Shown: positions 21,096 to 32,918 of the stretch, one piece after another
How positions within the stretch are numbered: position 1 is the stretch's first letter
How the letters are laid out: each line of letters starts with the position of its first letter
Source of the DNA: Oasisia sp. SBJ-2009
Lineage: Eukaryota; Annelida; Polychaeta; Sabellida; Siboglinidae
Assembly (NCBI GenBank): GCA_964017155.1
Contig: OZ024863.1
Coordinates: 40,184,617-40,248,616 of the forward strand
Direction of reading: 5' to 3'
Length of the DNA stretch: 64,000 bases
Notes under the pieces: generated by a model
The model's input: only the letters and a program-made list of their open reading frames with translations
Database searches by the model: none
What the model was told of the DNA's origin: nothing
Made by a program: the position numbers and the translations under genes

Positions 21096-21366
21096 CTGGG
21101 GGACGATAGGTGTAAAATAAAATGTCCGTCATGCAAAAACGTTTCTGTTACGTGGTCACTTTGGACTAGTATGAAAACATGAATAAAACATGTTCAAAAT
21201 GTAATGAACAAATATTGTTTCTCATCTGCAAAATCAACAGTGAAATATTCTGATGGTTACCGCTGATATTGGTTACAGCACAGAAGTGGAGATTAATTAT
21301 CTATGGAGATGTTTACACAGAAATAATTGTGAAAATTCAGTTCCACTGAATGAGTGAATGTATATA

Positions 21367-22572
21367 CAGTAGTCCCCCTCTTCAGCGGACACTACTGGTT
21401 CCAAGCAAACGTGTCCCAAAATTGGGGGTGTCCCCTCATCAGGGGGACAGACATTCTGGAATGGGCGGTGGGGCCGTGGGGGAGGGGCCTTGTTTATGCG
21501 TATGCATGTAACAAAGAAAATACTGTCATGGATCAATTTACTTGTGTTCTAGGTATAACATTTGCATATTTGTTCTGATATGTATCAGATGTTGCAAATA
21601 ATTCCTTGCATGAAAAGCAGCAGCATCTACATGCTATTATTTTATTACACAACAAACTTTAACTTTACATGCAAAACTTAACACTGCATTTATTATTTGT
21701 GAGCCAGACTGAGCCATGGTGACATAGCATGACAGGAAACGAATTTAAATAAGCATGCCATCGATCGTCTGTTAAAACATTTTTTGTTCATTTACATGTC
21801 TAATGTACTCAAATAGTAATGCTTATCAAGAGTACATACATTTACAAACATGCACATGTAGTTTATATGTATGGATGGCCATTATTTGTATAGATGTGAA
21901 AGGATTGCACTTCGTACTACAAAACAACTGGAACGTATGCGCTGAGCGATAATAGGGTATTGGAGCTGTTCGCGATGCTGCTAGAAAGCTTATAAACAAT
22001 TTCATTGACAGGCAAGGGGTAGGCATTGCACCTAAACATCTATTAAACTGTTTTCAGTGTTCAGTCATGAAAGTAAGAAGTTATTTAAATAACTCTGATT
22101 CAAGTCATTGTTCAGTTTGTTGTCTGCGCTGTCAGTGTCTGTCTGTGAACTTGCTCTCAGTCTCGAACTCAATTGCAATTAGTTGACTGCCATTGCCATT
22201 GTGAGACCACACAGAAAACAGGTAGACAACACACAGCCAGAAATAAAACTAATTATCCACACCCAATTGGGTAAATTAGGTAGAATTTCTTTGTTTGAGT
22301 TTAGCCTTTGTTTTGTCACACAGCAAGGGTCACGACGACCTGTCCGCCGCCATCTTGTTATCAAAATATTTCGTTACTTTTTGCCGTGATTTCGCTTACT
22401 GTCCGCTTTAGGAGGGACATATAACCAACATATACTGTCCGCTGTCCGCGTCCACGGGGTGTCCACTCATCAGGGGGACATTAACATGGCAAATCGATCC
22501 GTACATTGACAAACTGTCCCGACATGCGGGGTGTCCATTCATCAGGGCGTCCGCTCATGAGGGGGACTACTG
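21367..22572. mobile_element. Pogo/Tigger-like non-autonomous DNA element (1.2 kb)
   Basis: Ends CAGTAGTCCCCCTC and GAGGGGGACTACTG are inverted repeats flanked by TA (21365-21366, 22573-22574), as in Tc1/mariner-pogo elements. Subterminal copies of ggtgtcc(a/c)ctcatcaggg occur near both ends (21429, 22459, 22531, 22549). No transposase frame is visible. Confidence 0.78.
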
Positions 22573-22729
22573 TACACTGTACAAAAAACGAGTTATTGCA
22601 CTTAATGTGCATGTAAAAGATGAGTACACCTACACATTAAATGTAGCTCGAGCAAAAATAAGTTACTATATATACAGCCACGATGATGTCAAACCTCCAT
22701 GCTGTGTGCTTCGTGCAGTGAGAACTCAC

Positions 22730-23455
22730 CTTCTCCTGATAGATGGGTGTGTCGAGCTGTGAGAAGTCGTCCGACTCGAGCATGTTGAGTGTCGGTATCA
22801 ACCAGTTGTCCAAGGTCTTCATGCAGTCCTGCAGTTGCGCCAACTTTTGCGAGACGTCACAGATGTCACCGTCCCTCTCGGTGGCTCGCGTCGACACGCC
22901 GTTGAACCGTGTGTCCAACTGTTCCAGCTTATCCTCGATCTCGTGCGCCATATCCGGGTCGCTCGACTTCACGACCTTTGACCCCGACCGCTTCACAGAA
23001 TCGACGGCGGGCTGGTGACTCTTCACGTCGAGCCTGAGCGCGTGCAGTTCACGCCTCTGGTCGCTCAGCGTCTCCTCGTTCAGACTCACCGGCCGCATGT
23101 TGTTGAGAGCGCCCTCTGTGTCCTTGATCCACACTAACAGTCCGTCGATTCCCTCCTGCACGTCTTGTGATTCGAGCAACAGTTTCTGGAGCGAGTTGCA
23201 TCGGGACGCCGCGAACGAGTTCACTGATCCGAGCTGTGCACTACACTTTGCGACGAGGTCGTCGATGCCTTGCAAGGCCTTGTCGTCTGCGCCCAGGTCA
23301 CACAGCTTCTCTTTGAGCAGTCTCGCATTGCGCTGTATTTCCTGCAGTTGTCTGTCCTGTGCCACCACCTCGTTGCTGAACGACTTCGCCTGCTGCAGAT
23401 GTTCCTGGACCTGCTCCGGAGTCGACGGAACCGAACGATTCTTCATGTCCGACAC
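22730..23455 (-). CDS. MACF1: Exon 23: spectrin rod, about two repeats in one exon
   Basis: 242 codons, phase 0 to 0. It begins VSDMKNRSVPSTPEQVQEHL and ends SQLDTPIYQEK. It holds a Q-V-Q-x-H-L-x-Q-A-K-x-F-x-N-E-V helix, GLLVWIKDTEGALNNMRPVS (a helix A with the L-x-P element), the RFNGVSTRATERD helix and WLIPTLNMLESDD. The MACF1/dystonin rod has similarly long exons. Acceptor atttttag, donor GTGAGT. Confidence 0.96.
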
Positions 23456-23863
23456 CTAAAAATATAAACCCACAGTGAAGTGTATGGAATGAAAAATGCT
23501 GTATGTATCCAACAGAAATGTTGCTGAAATATTTTAATAAATGATTTGTAATCTTTATCAGGGTCATAAGGTAACTAGGTAACTACTGTATTACACATAC
23601 GGTATAAAATAAACATTACGGTTGTTTTACCTAGTAATACACTAGTAATACACATGACTAAATGCCATCGTTACGAAACTACAATACACAAGAAGCACAT
23701 GCAATTTATTTCTTGCAAAACCATACATGTTTATCTTATAATAATCATAGTCCAAGTATTGAAAAACAAACATTTGTAAACACATTTCATGTGAATATAT
23801 CTCTGTTCATACTTAAAATGTACACTACTAAACAGCGTATCATCTTGACAGAACCATGTGTAC

Positions 23864-24118
23864 CTGCTCTTCCGCTAAACCAAGCCAGTTGAGCATTTTC
23901 TGCATAGAGGCGTCAAACTCCTTCTGACGATCCTGGGCGCGCCGTAGATCGGCCATGAGACCGTCGCAGCTCCCCTTGAGGTTGTGGTATCGCTCGTTAG
24001 CGGCCTTCACCTTGTCCTTCGTCATGTCGTACTCGCTGGCGTCGGCCATGGGCAGGTGGAGGGAGGACCTGCCTTGGTGTGTCTTCACGATGAAGTTCTC
24101 CAGCTCTTTGTTATGTTT
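23864..24118 (-). CDS. MACF1: Exon 22: spectrin rod
   Basis: 85 codons, phase 0 to 0: KHNKELENFIVKTHQGRSSL, DKVKAANERYHNLKGSCDGL, MLNWLGLAEEQ. The N-x-R-Y-x-x-L helix and the WLxxAE helix start of the next repeat are both visible. Acceptor ccgttgacag, donor GTACAC. Confidence 0.95.
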
Positions 24119-24357
24119 CTGTCAACGGCAAGATCATGGTAATGAGGTTACCTAACTATTACTATATTAGTCTAATTATCTACTAATTGAAATTATTATC
24201 GCTGCTGATTATCTCATTTTTTATTCTAATCTGTATGCAACTCCAAATGTATTTATTTTATTTTACTATGAGTGACACTTTATATTTTATACAGATTCAA
24301 AGTGTGATTACCTTGTATCAATTCAAAACATAGTCTAACAGTCTTCAAGAAACTTAC

Positions 24358-24441
24358 CTTGCATTCTTCTAGGAATTTCTGTGCAGCCATATTCACAAAG
24401 CGCAAGTCAGCTTGGTGTGCTATGACATTCTCTGTTAGGTT
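24358..24441 (-). CDS. MACF1: Exon 21: spectrin rod, short exon
   Basis: 28 codons, phase 0 to 0: NLTENVIAHQADLRFVNMAA then QKFLEECK. Found from flanking acceptor (gtatttcag) and donor (GTAAGT). The motif (D/A)LRFVNxAAQKFLEE is typical of the MACF1/dystonin rod. Confidence 0.92.
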
Positions 24442-25280
24442 CTGAAATACCAAAAATATAATTTATAGAACCAATCTGGTAGTTCATAACTGTCAGTCAT
24501 CATAGCAAATGTTAGAAAACACACCTTATTTTAACATAATCACCACAACACACTCGAACAGGTTATAGTGGACGTCAAAAGTAGATTACTTTGTCGTTCA
24601 TAATGCTGTCTGCAATATTCAGAACATTTTCCAAAGTTTCTGGTATAATGCAACCACGCTAGCCTCTGAAGTGGCTAATCGTTGGAAATTCTTGTAAATA
24701 GATGCCCCCCCCCCCCCACTAAGAAGGCACGAATCTGGAATTTCATTCAAATCGAATATAATATCATCAAAATTTTGAATACGAATCGAATATCGAATCG
24801 AATACTCAGTGGCTCCAAATTCGATTAGAATACTGAATGGTGTCGAGATGTCTTGCTGGGACCACGTTGCCGGCGAGTTTTACGAGAGTTTGTTTTGTGA
24901 AGTTTATTCGTTTAAGTAATGTTGGTGATTTTATTTTGTAACCTAATGTGTGTATACAATCATATACATATAAGATATGTGAGGAGTAGTTTGGGGATTG
25001 TAGTTTTTTCATAGTTAAGTCAGAAAGTAAACGATCGCCAGGGACCAATTTTAAGGTGGAGGACATGAAGGAAAATATTCGAGCAATATTCGCTTATATA
25101 GCTGCAAATTTTCAAATTGAATCAAATACAGCTGTAGTGACAAAATGTGTGAATATTCAAAATTTCGAATACGAATCGAATAGTCGTCCCATCCTTATCC
25201 CCACCCATTTTTTTTCATTTTCGAAATGAATCAAATAGCGACAAAATGTTCGAATATTAAAAATTTAGAATACGAATCGA
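24442..25280. repeat. Intron with dispersed cgaatacgaatcgaata motifs
   Basis: The motif gaatacgaatcgaat occurs near 24776, 25166 and 25268, with gaatatcgaatcgaatac nearby. A poly-C run sits at about 24707. It may be the remains of a hAT-type element, but I cannot place its ends. Confidence 0.4.
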
Positions 25281-25287
25281 CTAGTCT

Positions 25288-25368
25288 CCTTACCCCCCAC
25301 CCCCACCCACCCCCACCCACCCACCCCCACCCACCCCCACCCACCCCCACCCACCCACCCCCACTCAC
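25288..25368. repeat. G-rich simple repeat at the exon 20 donor
   Basis: cccccaccca/ccca units; on the sense strand GTGAGTGGGGGTGGGTGGG, continuing for about 75 nt from the first intron base. Many G runs of 3-5 separated by single T's: strong quadruplex-forming composition. Confidence 0.93.
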
Positions 25369-25551
25369 CTTGTGTTGTTTCACCTGTTCTCGCAGGTGTT
25401 TCACCTCGATGCCAGACTTCTGCATGTTGCGTTGGGATGTCTCTGAGTCCACCAGCCACTGGTCAAACTTGTGCAGCTCATCGTCTAGTTTCTGCGCCTC
25501 CTCCAGACCAGCGGTCAGTCGCTTGACCCGACTCTCGCTCTCGCGTGACAC
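25369..25551 (-). CDS. MACF1: Exon 20: spectrin rod
   Basis: 61 codons, phase 0 to 0: VSRESESRVKRLTAGLEEAQ, FDQWLVDSETSQ, VKHLREQVKQHK. Contains the W-L-x-x-x-E of a spectrin-repeat helix A. The donor GTGAGT runs straight into a G-rich (GGGTGGGGGTGGGT) tract on the sense strand. Confidence 0.94.
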
Positions 25552-25667
25552 CTACAAACACACGCTCACTGCTACAGTCCACTCCCCTCCACTACTGCCA
25601 TAGCTAAGAAAATACACAGGAACTCATTTCTTAAGACACTGTTCACTGAACTACTGCCATAGCAAAG

Positions 25668-25895
<228 letters not shown>

Positions 25896-26158
25896 TATAC
25901 ACAAGAACATATTTCTCAAGAAAGTCATAGCAAGGAATACATTTCATAAGACAATTACTCAATTACTGTCGTAGCATGTAATATACACAGGAACTTATTT
26001 CTAAAGACACCATCAAAATTCACAATTTGTCAGCCTATTCACTCTGCTTCCCACCGAACTTCCACCTTTTCACTGACCCAAGTCTTAATGTACAAAAACT
26101 GAAATGGAAGGGGTGAGACGAAATTTAAACATGAGAAATACCACGAGTTACCACTGAC

Positions 26159-26314
26159 CATGTCGTAGCTGCCACGCAGGTCAGCGACCCTGTGCTCCAG
26201 CTCGATGCAGAGTTCGCTGGTGAGTTCAGCCTCACTCTGGTCCAGGAGCTGCTGGGCTTGACACACGGGGGACAGGATGGCCTTCTGGTGGCTGGCGATG
26301 TCTCGCTGCAGGGC
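26159..26314 (-). CDS. MACF1: Exon 19: spectrin rod
   Basis: 52 codons, phase 0 to 0: ALQRDIASHQKAILSPVCQA to RVADLRGSYDM. The helix ending L-E-x-R-V-x-x-L-x-x-x-Y is a spectrin-repeat helix B/C pattern. Donor GTCAGT at the phase-0 position; a GTAACT six bases downstream would break the frame. Confidence 0.92.
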
Positions 26315-26559
26315 CTGTCGTCAGACATTGTGGAATTCTCTCAACGAATTGCTTGTTAGCATAATGTCCAAATATACATTTAAACGTCAATACATTAATA
26401 TTCTCATAGGCAAATATACCATGATTATTACGACAAATTAACATTTGTTGTGTGCACGTATTTATTTGTTGTGTAGCAGCATCATTATAATAAAAAACTA
26501 AGAATTGCCACTTATCATTTTTATGAAAAGTGTTCACAGGGGTAGACACATATGTGTTT

Positions 26560-26690
26560 CACTTCATGTCTACTCCTTTTCAAAACATATTTCTTAATTG
26601 TATTTCATTTGTACCGTGTGACTTATTATTTGTATTTGTATTGCTTGCTTTTTAATGTTGTGTGTTTTGAAATAAATTGAATTGACAACA
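26560..26690 (+). mobile_element. Possible LINE 3' tail
   Basis: T-rich sequence ending gttttgaaataaattgaatt, the usual look of a retroelement 3' end. No coding part remains. A similar tail in the other orientation lies at about 61750-61780. Confidence 0.4.
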
Positions 26691-26933
26691 CCAGTGGGCA
26701 CAGAGTGGATATTTTCACAAACTACTAAGAGATATTTCTAAAGCTAATAGAGACATGGAGTGAGATTTTACGAAGTTGTAGCTTTACAAAATGTCTTTCA
26801 AATGCATTATAATGAAAGGCTGATGCACTCCAGAATGACACAACCAGAAAGATATCCCTGCAATGCACCCAAGAGACACACTCGACAACACACTCTATAA
26901 CACACCCAACAAACAACACATCAAGCAACATAT

Positions 26934-26988
26934 TGCGTTGTCAAATGTATAGTTGCTTATCATAAGCAACTATACATTTGACAACGCA
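26934..26988. repeat. Perfect 27-bp palindrome with 1-nt centre
   Basis: tgcgttgtcaaatgtatagt... reads to a single central C at 26961 and then its exact reverse complement. The flanks are low-complexity cacaccc-type sequence. 26990-27320 is a degenerate gtgacact/acaccc tract. Confidence 0.88.
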
Positions 26989-27329
26989 CCTCATAACACT
27001 TATAACATACATGACACACCCAGAGAAGCGCATCCATAACACACCAAACAACATGCATAACATGTTCACTGACACGCTCAGCAAGACACTCAGTGACACC
27101 AGGTGACACTAACACACCCTATGACACTGACACAGCTAGTGACACTGAAACACCTAATTACACCGACACACCCAAAGGCGCCAACACCCAGTGACATCCA
27201 GCCAGTAACACTGTCATAGTGACACCAACACTTCCAATGACACTGACACACTCAATTACACATATACACATTGTGACACTGTCACACCCCCAGTGACACT
27301 GTCACAGCTAGTGACAGACATGCACCCAC

Positions 27330-27476
27330 CTTCTGGTCATCTATCTGTGCCTTGAGTCCTGTCTCTTCCTCCCGCATGGAGGACGCTGCCTTCAGTACCT
27401 TCTCCACATCCCGAACCCATTGACGCTGGGTCTGCAGCTCTTCCAGGATGTCAGCATACACTTCATCTATCCTAAC
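27330..27476 (-). CDS. MACF1: Exon 18: first exon of the spectrin rod
   Basis: 49 codons, phase 0 to 0: VRIDEVYADILEELQTQRQW and on to LKAQIDDQK. It opens the spectrin-repeat rod. The acceptor (gactgtag) and the first 33 coding bases are repeated about 38 times in the intron upstream (27477-29226); only the exon-proximal copy gives an open frame. Donor GTGGGT. Confidence 0.93.
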
Positions 27477-29226
27477 CTACAGTCAGACACAGGACGTCAG
27501 CATACACTTCATCTATCCTAACCTACAGTCAGACACAGGACGTCAGCATACACTTCATCTATCCTAACCTACAGTCAGACACAGGACGTCAGCATACACT
27601 TCATCTATCCTAACCTACAGTCAGACACAGGACGTCAGCATACACTTCATCTATCCTAACCTACAGTCAGACACAGGACGTCAGCATACACTTCATCTAT
27701 CCTAACCTACAGTCAGACACAGGACGTCAGCGTACACTTCATCTATCCTAACCTACAGTCAGACACAGGACGTCAGCGTACACTTCATCTATCCTAACCT
27801 ACAGTCAGACACAGGACGTCAGCGTACACTTCAACTATCCTAACCTACAGTCAGACAAAGGACGTCAGCGTACACTTCAACTATCCTAACCTACAGTCAG
27901 ACAAAGGACGTCAGCATACACTTCATCTATCCTAACCTACAGTCAGACACAGGACGTCAGCATACACTTCATCTATCCTAACCTACAGTCAGACACAGGA
28001 CGTCAGCATACACTTCATCTATCCTAACCTACAGTCAGACACAGGACGTCAGCATACACTTCATCTATCCTAACCTACAGTCAGACACAGGACGTCAGCG
28101 TACACTTCATCTATCCTAACCTACAGTCAGACACAGGACGTCAGCGTACACTTCATCTATCCTAACCTACAGTCAGACACAGGATGTCAGCGTACACTTC
28201 ATCTATCCTAACCTACAGTCAGACACAGGACGTCAGCATACATTTCATCTATCCTAACCTACAGTCAGACACAGGATGTCAGCATACACTTCATCTATCC
28301 TAACCTACAGTCAGACACAGGACGTCAGCATACACTTCATCTATCCTAACCTACAGTCAGACACAGGACGTCAGCGTACACTTCATCTATCCTAACCTAC
28401 AGTCAGACACAGGACGTCAGCGTACACTTCATCTATCCTAACCTACAGTCAGACACAGGACGTCAGCGTACACTTCATCTATCCTAACCTACAGTCAGAC
28501 ACAGGACGTCAGCGTACACTTCATCTATCCTAACCTACAGTCAGACAGAGGACGTCAGCGTACACTTCATCTATCCTAACCTACAGTCAGACACAGGACG
28601 TCAGCGTACACTTCATCTATCCTAACCTACAGTCAGACACAGGACGTCAGCGTACACTTCATCTATCCTAACCTACAGTCAGACACAGGACGTCAGCGTA
28701 CACTTCATCTATCCTAACCTACAGTCAGACACAGGACGTCAGCGTACACTTCATCTATCCTAACCTGCAGTCAGACACAGGACGTCAGCGTACACTTCAT
28801 CTATCCTAACCTGCAGTCAGACACAGGACGTCAGCGTACACTTCATCTATCCTAACCTAAAGTCAGACACAGGACGTCAGCGTACACTTCATCTATCCTA
28901 ACCTAAAGTCAGACACAGGACGTCAGCGTACACTTCATCTATCCTAACCTACAGTCAGACACAGGACGTCAGCGTACACTTTATCTATCCTAACCTACAG
29001 TCAGACACAGGACGTCAGCGTACACTTCATTTATCCTAACCTACAGTCAGACACAGGACGTCAGCGTACACTTCATCTATCCTAACCTAAAGTCAGACAC
29101 AGGACGTCAGCGTACACTTCATCTATCCTAACCTAAAGTCAGACACAGGACGTCAGCGTACACTTCATCTATCCTAACCTACAGTCAGACACAGGACGTC
29201 AGCGTACACTTCATTTATCCTAACCA
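27477..29226. repeat. 46-bp minisatellite carrying copies of the exon 18 splice acceptor
   Basis: About 38 copies of tcagacacaggacgtcagca + tacacttcatctatcctaac + ctacag. On the sense strand each unit is a 13-nt intron end (tgtctgactgtag) plus a copy of the first 33 coding bases of exon 18. Variants (catacac/cgtacac, ctacag/ctgcag/ctaaag) are clustered along the array. Confidence 0.97.
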
Positions 29227-31731
29227 ACAGTCAGATGTGTGCCCATGTCATCACAAGTATCAAAGCAAACTGAATATTCGCAAATGTCAACTAACTACTC
29301 ACACTACTATTTGTCAAAGATTTGGCTATGATAACTGGGTTACGGCGCAGTGTAGTTAACCAGATGTGGTCGCAATGCAGAGTGACATGGTCTCAACAAT
29401 CAAATGTCTCAACTTAAAAAATTCCACCATTGAAAATATATGAAATCTTAGCTACTTAACAAGACATAACAATACAGACTGGTAGATTATAATTTTTCTG
29501 ATACAAAAACAGAGACATCTGAGTACAAAGACCATCTCTAGTGAAATTACTGATTTGACTCTAATTACCATTTCACGCATACTTTACCTGTGTTCCATTG
29601 TTTTTTCCAATGATATTATCATATTTTCACTTTAAAATAACCACGAGTATCATCATTACTTGATGTGAAACTAAAAGAATTATTTTTCAATTTGGCTAGC
29701 AAATACAGTAGTTCATGAAATGGAACACAGGTAAAAAGCAAAATCACAAAAACAGAGCCTTGGATTTACAAGCATTAGACACAAAGAGTTGGCACTATTC
29801 TCTCAATAAAACATTTTCCAAGCATCAATATGAAATATATTTTGGCAAACACAAGATCATTACAATTCTTCTAAATGTCACATACAATGAAATGATCAAA
29901 ACAGTTGTTGTAGCAGATTTCAGGAAATCACGCCAACTGTTTTGACGTAAACCAAAACGTATGACACTGGAAAATATTTACATGGGAGAAGGCCCGCCGG
30001 CACATTTGACCCCGCCCTACCCTACCACACAATATGACAGCACATATGACACACATGACACAGAACATTCAAGGATTAAGTGCGAGACATTAAGTGGCGT
30101 CGACCGAAGGAAGTAATCAGCCATGCACCAAGATGCCGTCATTATCTTATCATGCTGTTAGACATTGCATTGTGAGTTAGCAGATTCTTGCAGCTGAAAC
30201 AACAATAACATACACATACGATTAGTTTCAATCACGTCTCAAATAACCAATTATCAGTAATTAAAAAAAAAAAACAATAAAGATCTTCTATGCCACAAAA
30301 AGGAGTTTCATCAGCTGCCAGCAACAGCGTAACACATTTAACTATAAACAAAAATGAAACACCACAAATAAAAGGTTTGGCATGCATTGAATCCAGTATT
30401 CTAGAAGCACATATTCTGGCTCTCTCTCTAGGTGCTGTCTAGAAACCAATGACCATCTACCAAGGCAAATTACATGTTTCACGATTCACTGATGGCCAAT
30501 TTCCTCAGAGAAAATTCACCATCACACTGTTATAATGGAAAAGAAGACTAGAAAATCAATGAAACAATGCCAGAAGTGTTAGCAACCATAACGTTGCTAC
30601 AAAGCAGAACTCATCTACACTCAACCAGTCTCAACACAACAGAGACATCACAAACAAACCGAACACAACACAAACAAAGAACAGTGAAGTGAAGCATTAG
30701 TAACCAGAACTAAAATAACAACGAAAGCTTTAGAAAGCACATATATTTATTAGTGCAGCTGTGATAGCAGTCTTTCAAATATGTAATGCAGACAGACATG
30801 AGAGACAACCTAAAACAAATGTACGGAAAGCAACCATGCAGGCAACGGCAAAGATAAAAAGCATTACTGAAATAATAACAAAGGAACTAATAAAGGAAGC
30901 AAATTTTAAGCAATGTAAATGTAACCGCAGTCACCCAGCAAGTAAACAGTACAAGAATGCAGCATACAAGAACTTTATTCTAAACAGTAAAATATTTATT
31001 AAATATTCAGAACTAGTTCAAACAGTAACGTGTAATTCATTAAATATTTAGTTTACACTGCAATTATTTACTGATTTGATATTACATAACAGCTTTAATC
31101 AAATTCAAGTAAGTATACATTTATAATCACATAATAACAAATTACAATTGAGTAATCATGCTTCATGAAAAGATGATAAATGATTATACAGAACTTTGTG
31201 ACTCTTGCTAGCAAAATGATAGAAGTTAGGATGAAGGTATTTAACCCAATCAGAACTAATCGTGAGACTGATTAACAATGTGACAGAATGACTAGAGACA
31301 AGGCGAGTTCCCAGAACCAACAAGCCAACCAGCTGCTCGTAATACAGCATTTTACACAGCTGCTTAACCGTCAAACCTTCACGCGAATCAACATGCAGAA
31401 CCTCCACAGAAAAACCACACCCGACTGGAGACCTAAGTTAATTGGAGTTAACAGAACAGCCCATAGTGACCAAGTCTGACCCGTGTCCAGACAGTCGAAT
31501 GACAGAGAAACTGTCAACCAGACTGACTTACCACAGTGTTGGGTGTCAGCTGTAAGAAACAGGCCCATATAGAAGAGATGATGTCTCTCACGTTGGTTGG
31601 TCAGAAAGGTCATCTTAGTAGAAGCAACCATACCAGTGGTCAAGCCACGGAGAGGTCAACGCCTTGGAGGGGTTAATGCCAATCACCGACAGCTATAGTT
31701 AGACGTCTAAGAACCCTGTGTGGTTGGTTAC
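29227..31731 (-). other. 2.5-kb intron stretch, mostly unexplained
   Basis: AT-rich. A 15-16 bp inverted pair (ttacctgtgttccatt at 29584 / aatggaacacaggtaa at 29718) may bound a small element. Otherwise I see no coding exon, tandem repeat or known element. It separates the plectin block from the rod and could hold alternative terminal exons that I cannot recognise. Confidence 0.45.
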
Positions 31732-32421
31732 CTGCGTGACTGTTTCGGTTCCATCACCTCGCCTACAGCTGCCTGGAATATCTTCGTCAGAGGACATGCT
31801 CAAAGCCACGGCGACATTTCCAAAATGAGCATCAAGGGAAGAATCTAAGTGGGCTGCTGCAGTGAGTCTATGAGGAAGGTAACTAGGTACTGCCTCACTG
31901 TTGAAACCATCTGCTTCTCGTCCTCCAGTCACAATTGTTTCTCTACCAGAGCTGAACCCAATCCGACTGGGACTTTCACTGATATGTAGCTCTATATCAC
32001 TACTATCACCTTCCAGCTCAACCTTTCTCTTCCCTCGCTTCCTACTCTCTCCCTGGACACCATCAGCCTCTCCCCAGGCACCTGCACCCAGACGCAAGCA
32101 ACGATTTGTGTCAGAAGAACCTGGCAAGATTGGTGACATGGCGTCACCATATTTCACTGTCACCCTGCGTCTCTTCTGCCATGCATCCTGCTGCTGAACA
32201 AAACTGTCTTCAGATGGTTTCACCGCGCCATCAGAGGCAGTCAACTTGACAAAGTCGGCATCTCGCACAGTGTCAAGTTGCTGAGGGACATTGCCCTCCT
32301 CAGCGACGACGGCCCCAGTCGACTCAAACGACAAGTCGTGCTCCACTGCTTCTAACAGACCAGTGCTCTCTACCGCCTCCAACAGGGAATGTTCCTCCTT
32401 CACTCCCACACTCCCGTATCC
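31732..32421 (-). CDS. MACF1: Exon 17: unique, probably disordered linker exon (230 codons)
   Basis: Phase 0 to 0, between the plectin exons and the rod. No repeat unit or known domain is visible. It is rich in Ser, Gly, Glu and Asp with two short basic clusters (QKRRRVTVKYG and RKRGKRKVELEG) and acidic Ser patches (GDSSDIELHISES, SMSSDEDIPGS) that look like casein-kinase-type sites. Acceptor attactccag, donor GTAACC. The exon call rests on the frame, the splice sites and its coding-like composition. It could be a lineage-specific cassette. Confidence 0.78.
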
Positions 32422-32918
32422 CTGGAGTAATCAACAATCGTGCCAGGAACAGACCAAGAGTAACATATGAACACACTAACAAGATCAGGAACTTTTTCAG
32501 AAGTTCCACTGGATTGGCATTGGCCCGTACACTAACATGGAAGAAACTGTTGATGACCACACAAATGTTACACCTAAAGTTTCAAGGGTGCATCTCATAT
32601 AATGAAATTGTAATTTAATGCTACACTAAAACCGAGAATAACACAATGGCTTTGTAGTCCATATTATATTCAAATTTACTTCTTCAAATGCTTAATCCGA
32701 CCTGGCACTCAAAAATAATTTTCTCTGCTACCATGCAGTTTCTTCGCATGCTTCAACCAACGCTGGAATGTGGTTAGATGTCCAAATACCGAGGGTTGGA
32801 CACACTGGGTCATGTTTGATCATGCTGTGGAGAAGGGTTTATCTATATGGTGCTATGGAGAGCAACTGGTGGAGTTATATCATGCTACAGGAGAGTAAAG
32901 AGAGAGATAGTGACGTAC

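Noticed and set aside
27477..29226. Array of 38 real micro-exons
   Set aside because: Units have an acceptor but no donor, are 46 nt long (frame-shifting) and give a stop at the next unit.
30761..31051. 96-codon plus-strand frame in the large intron
   Set aside because: AT-rich, Lys/Asn-heavy composition typical of chance frames; no motif.
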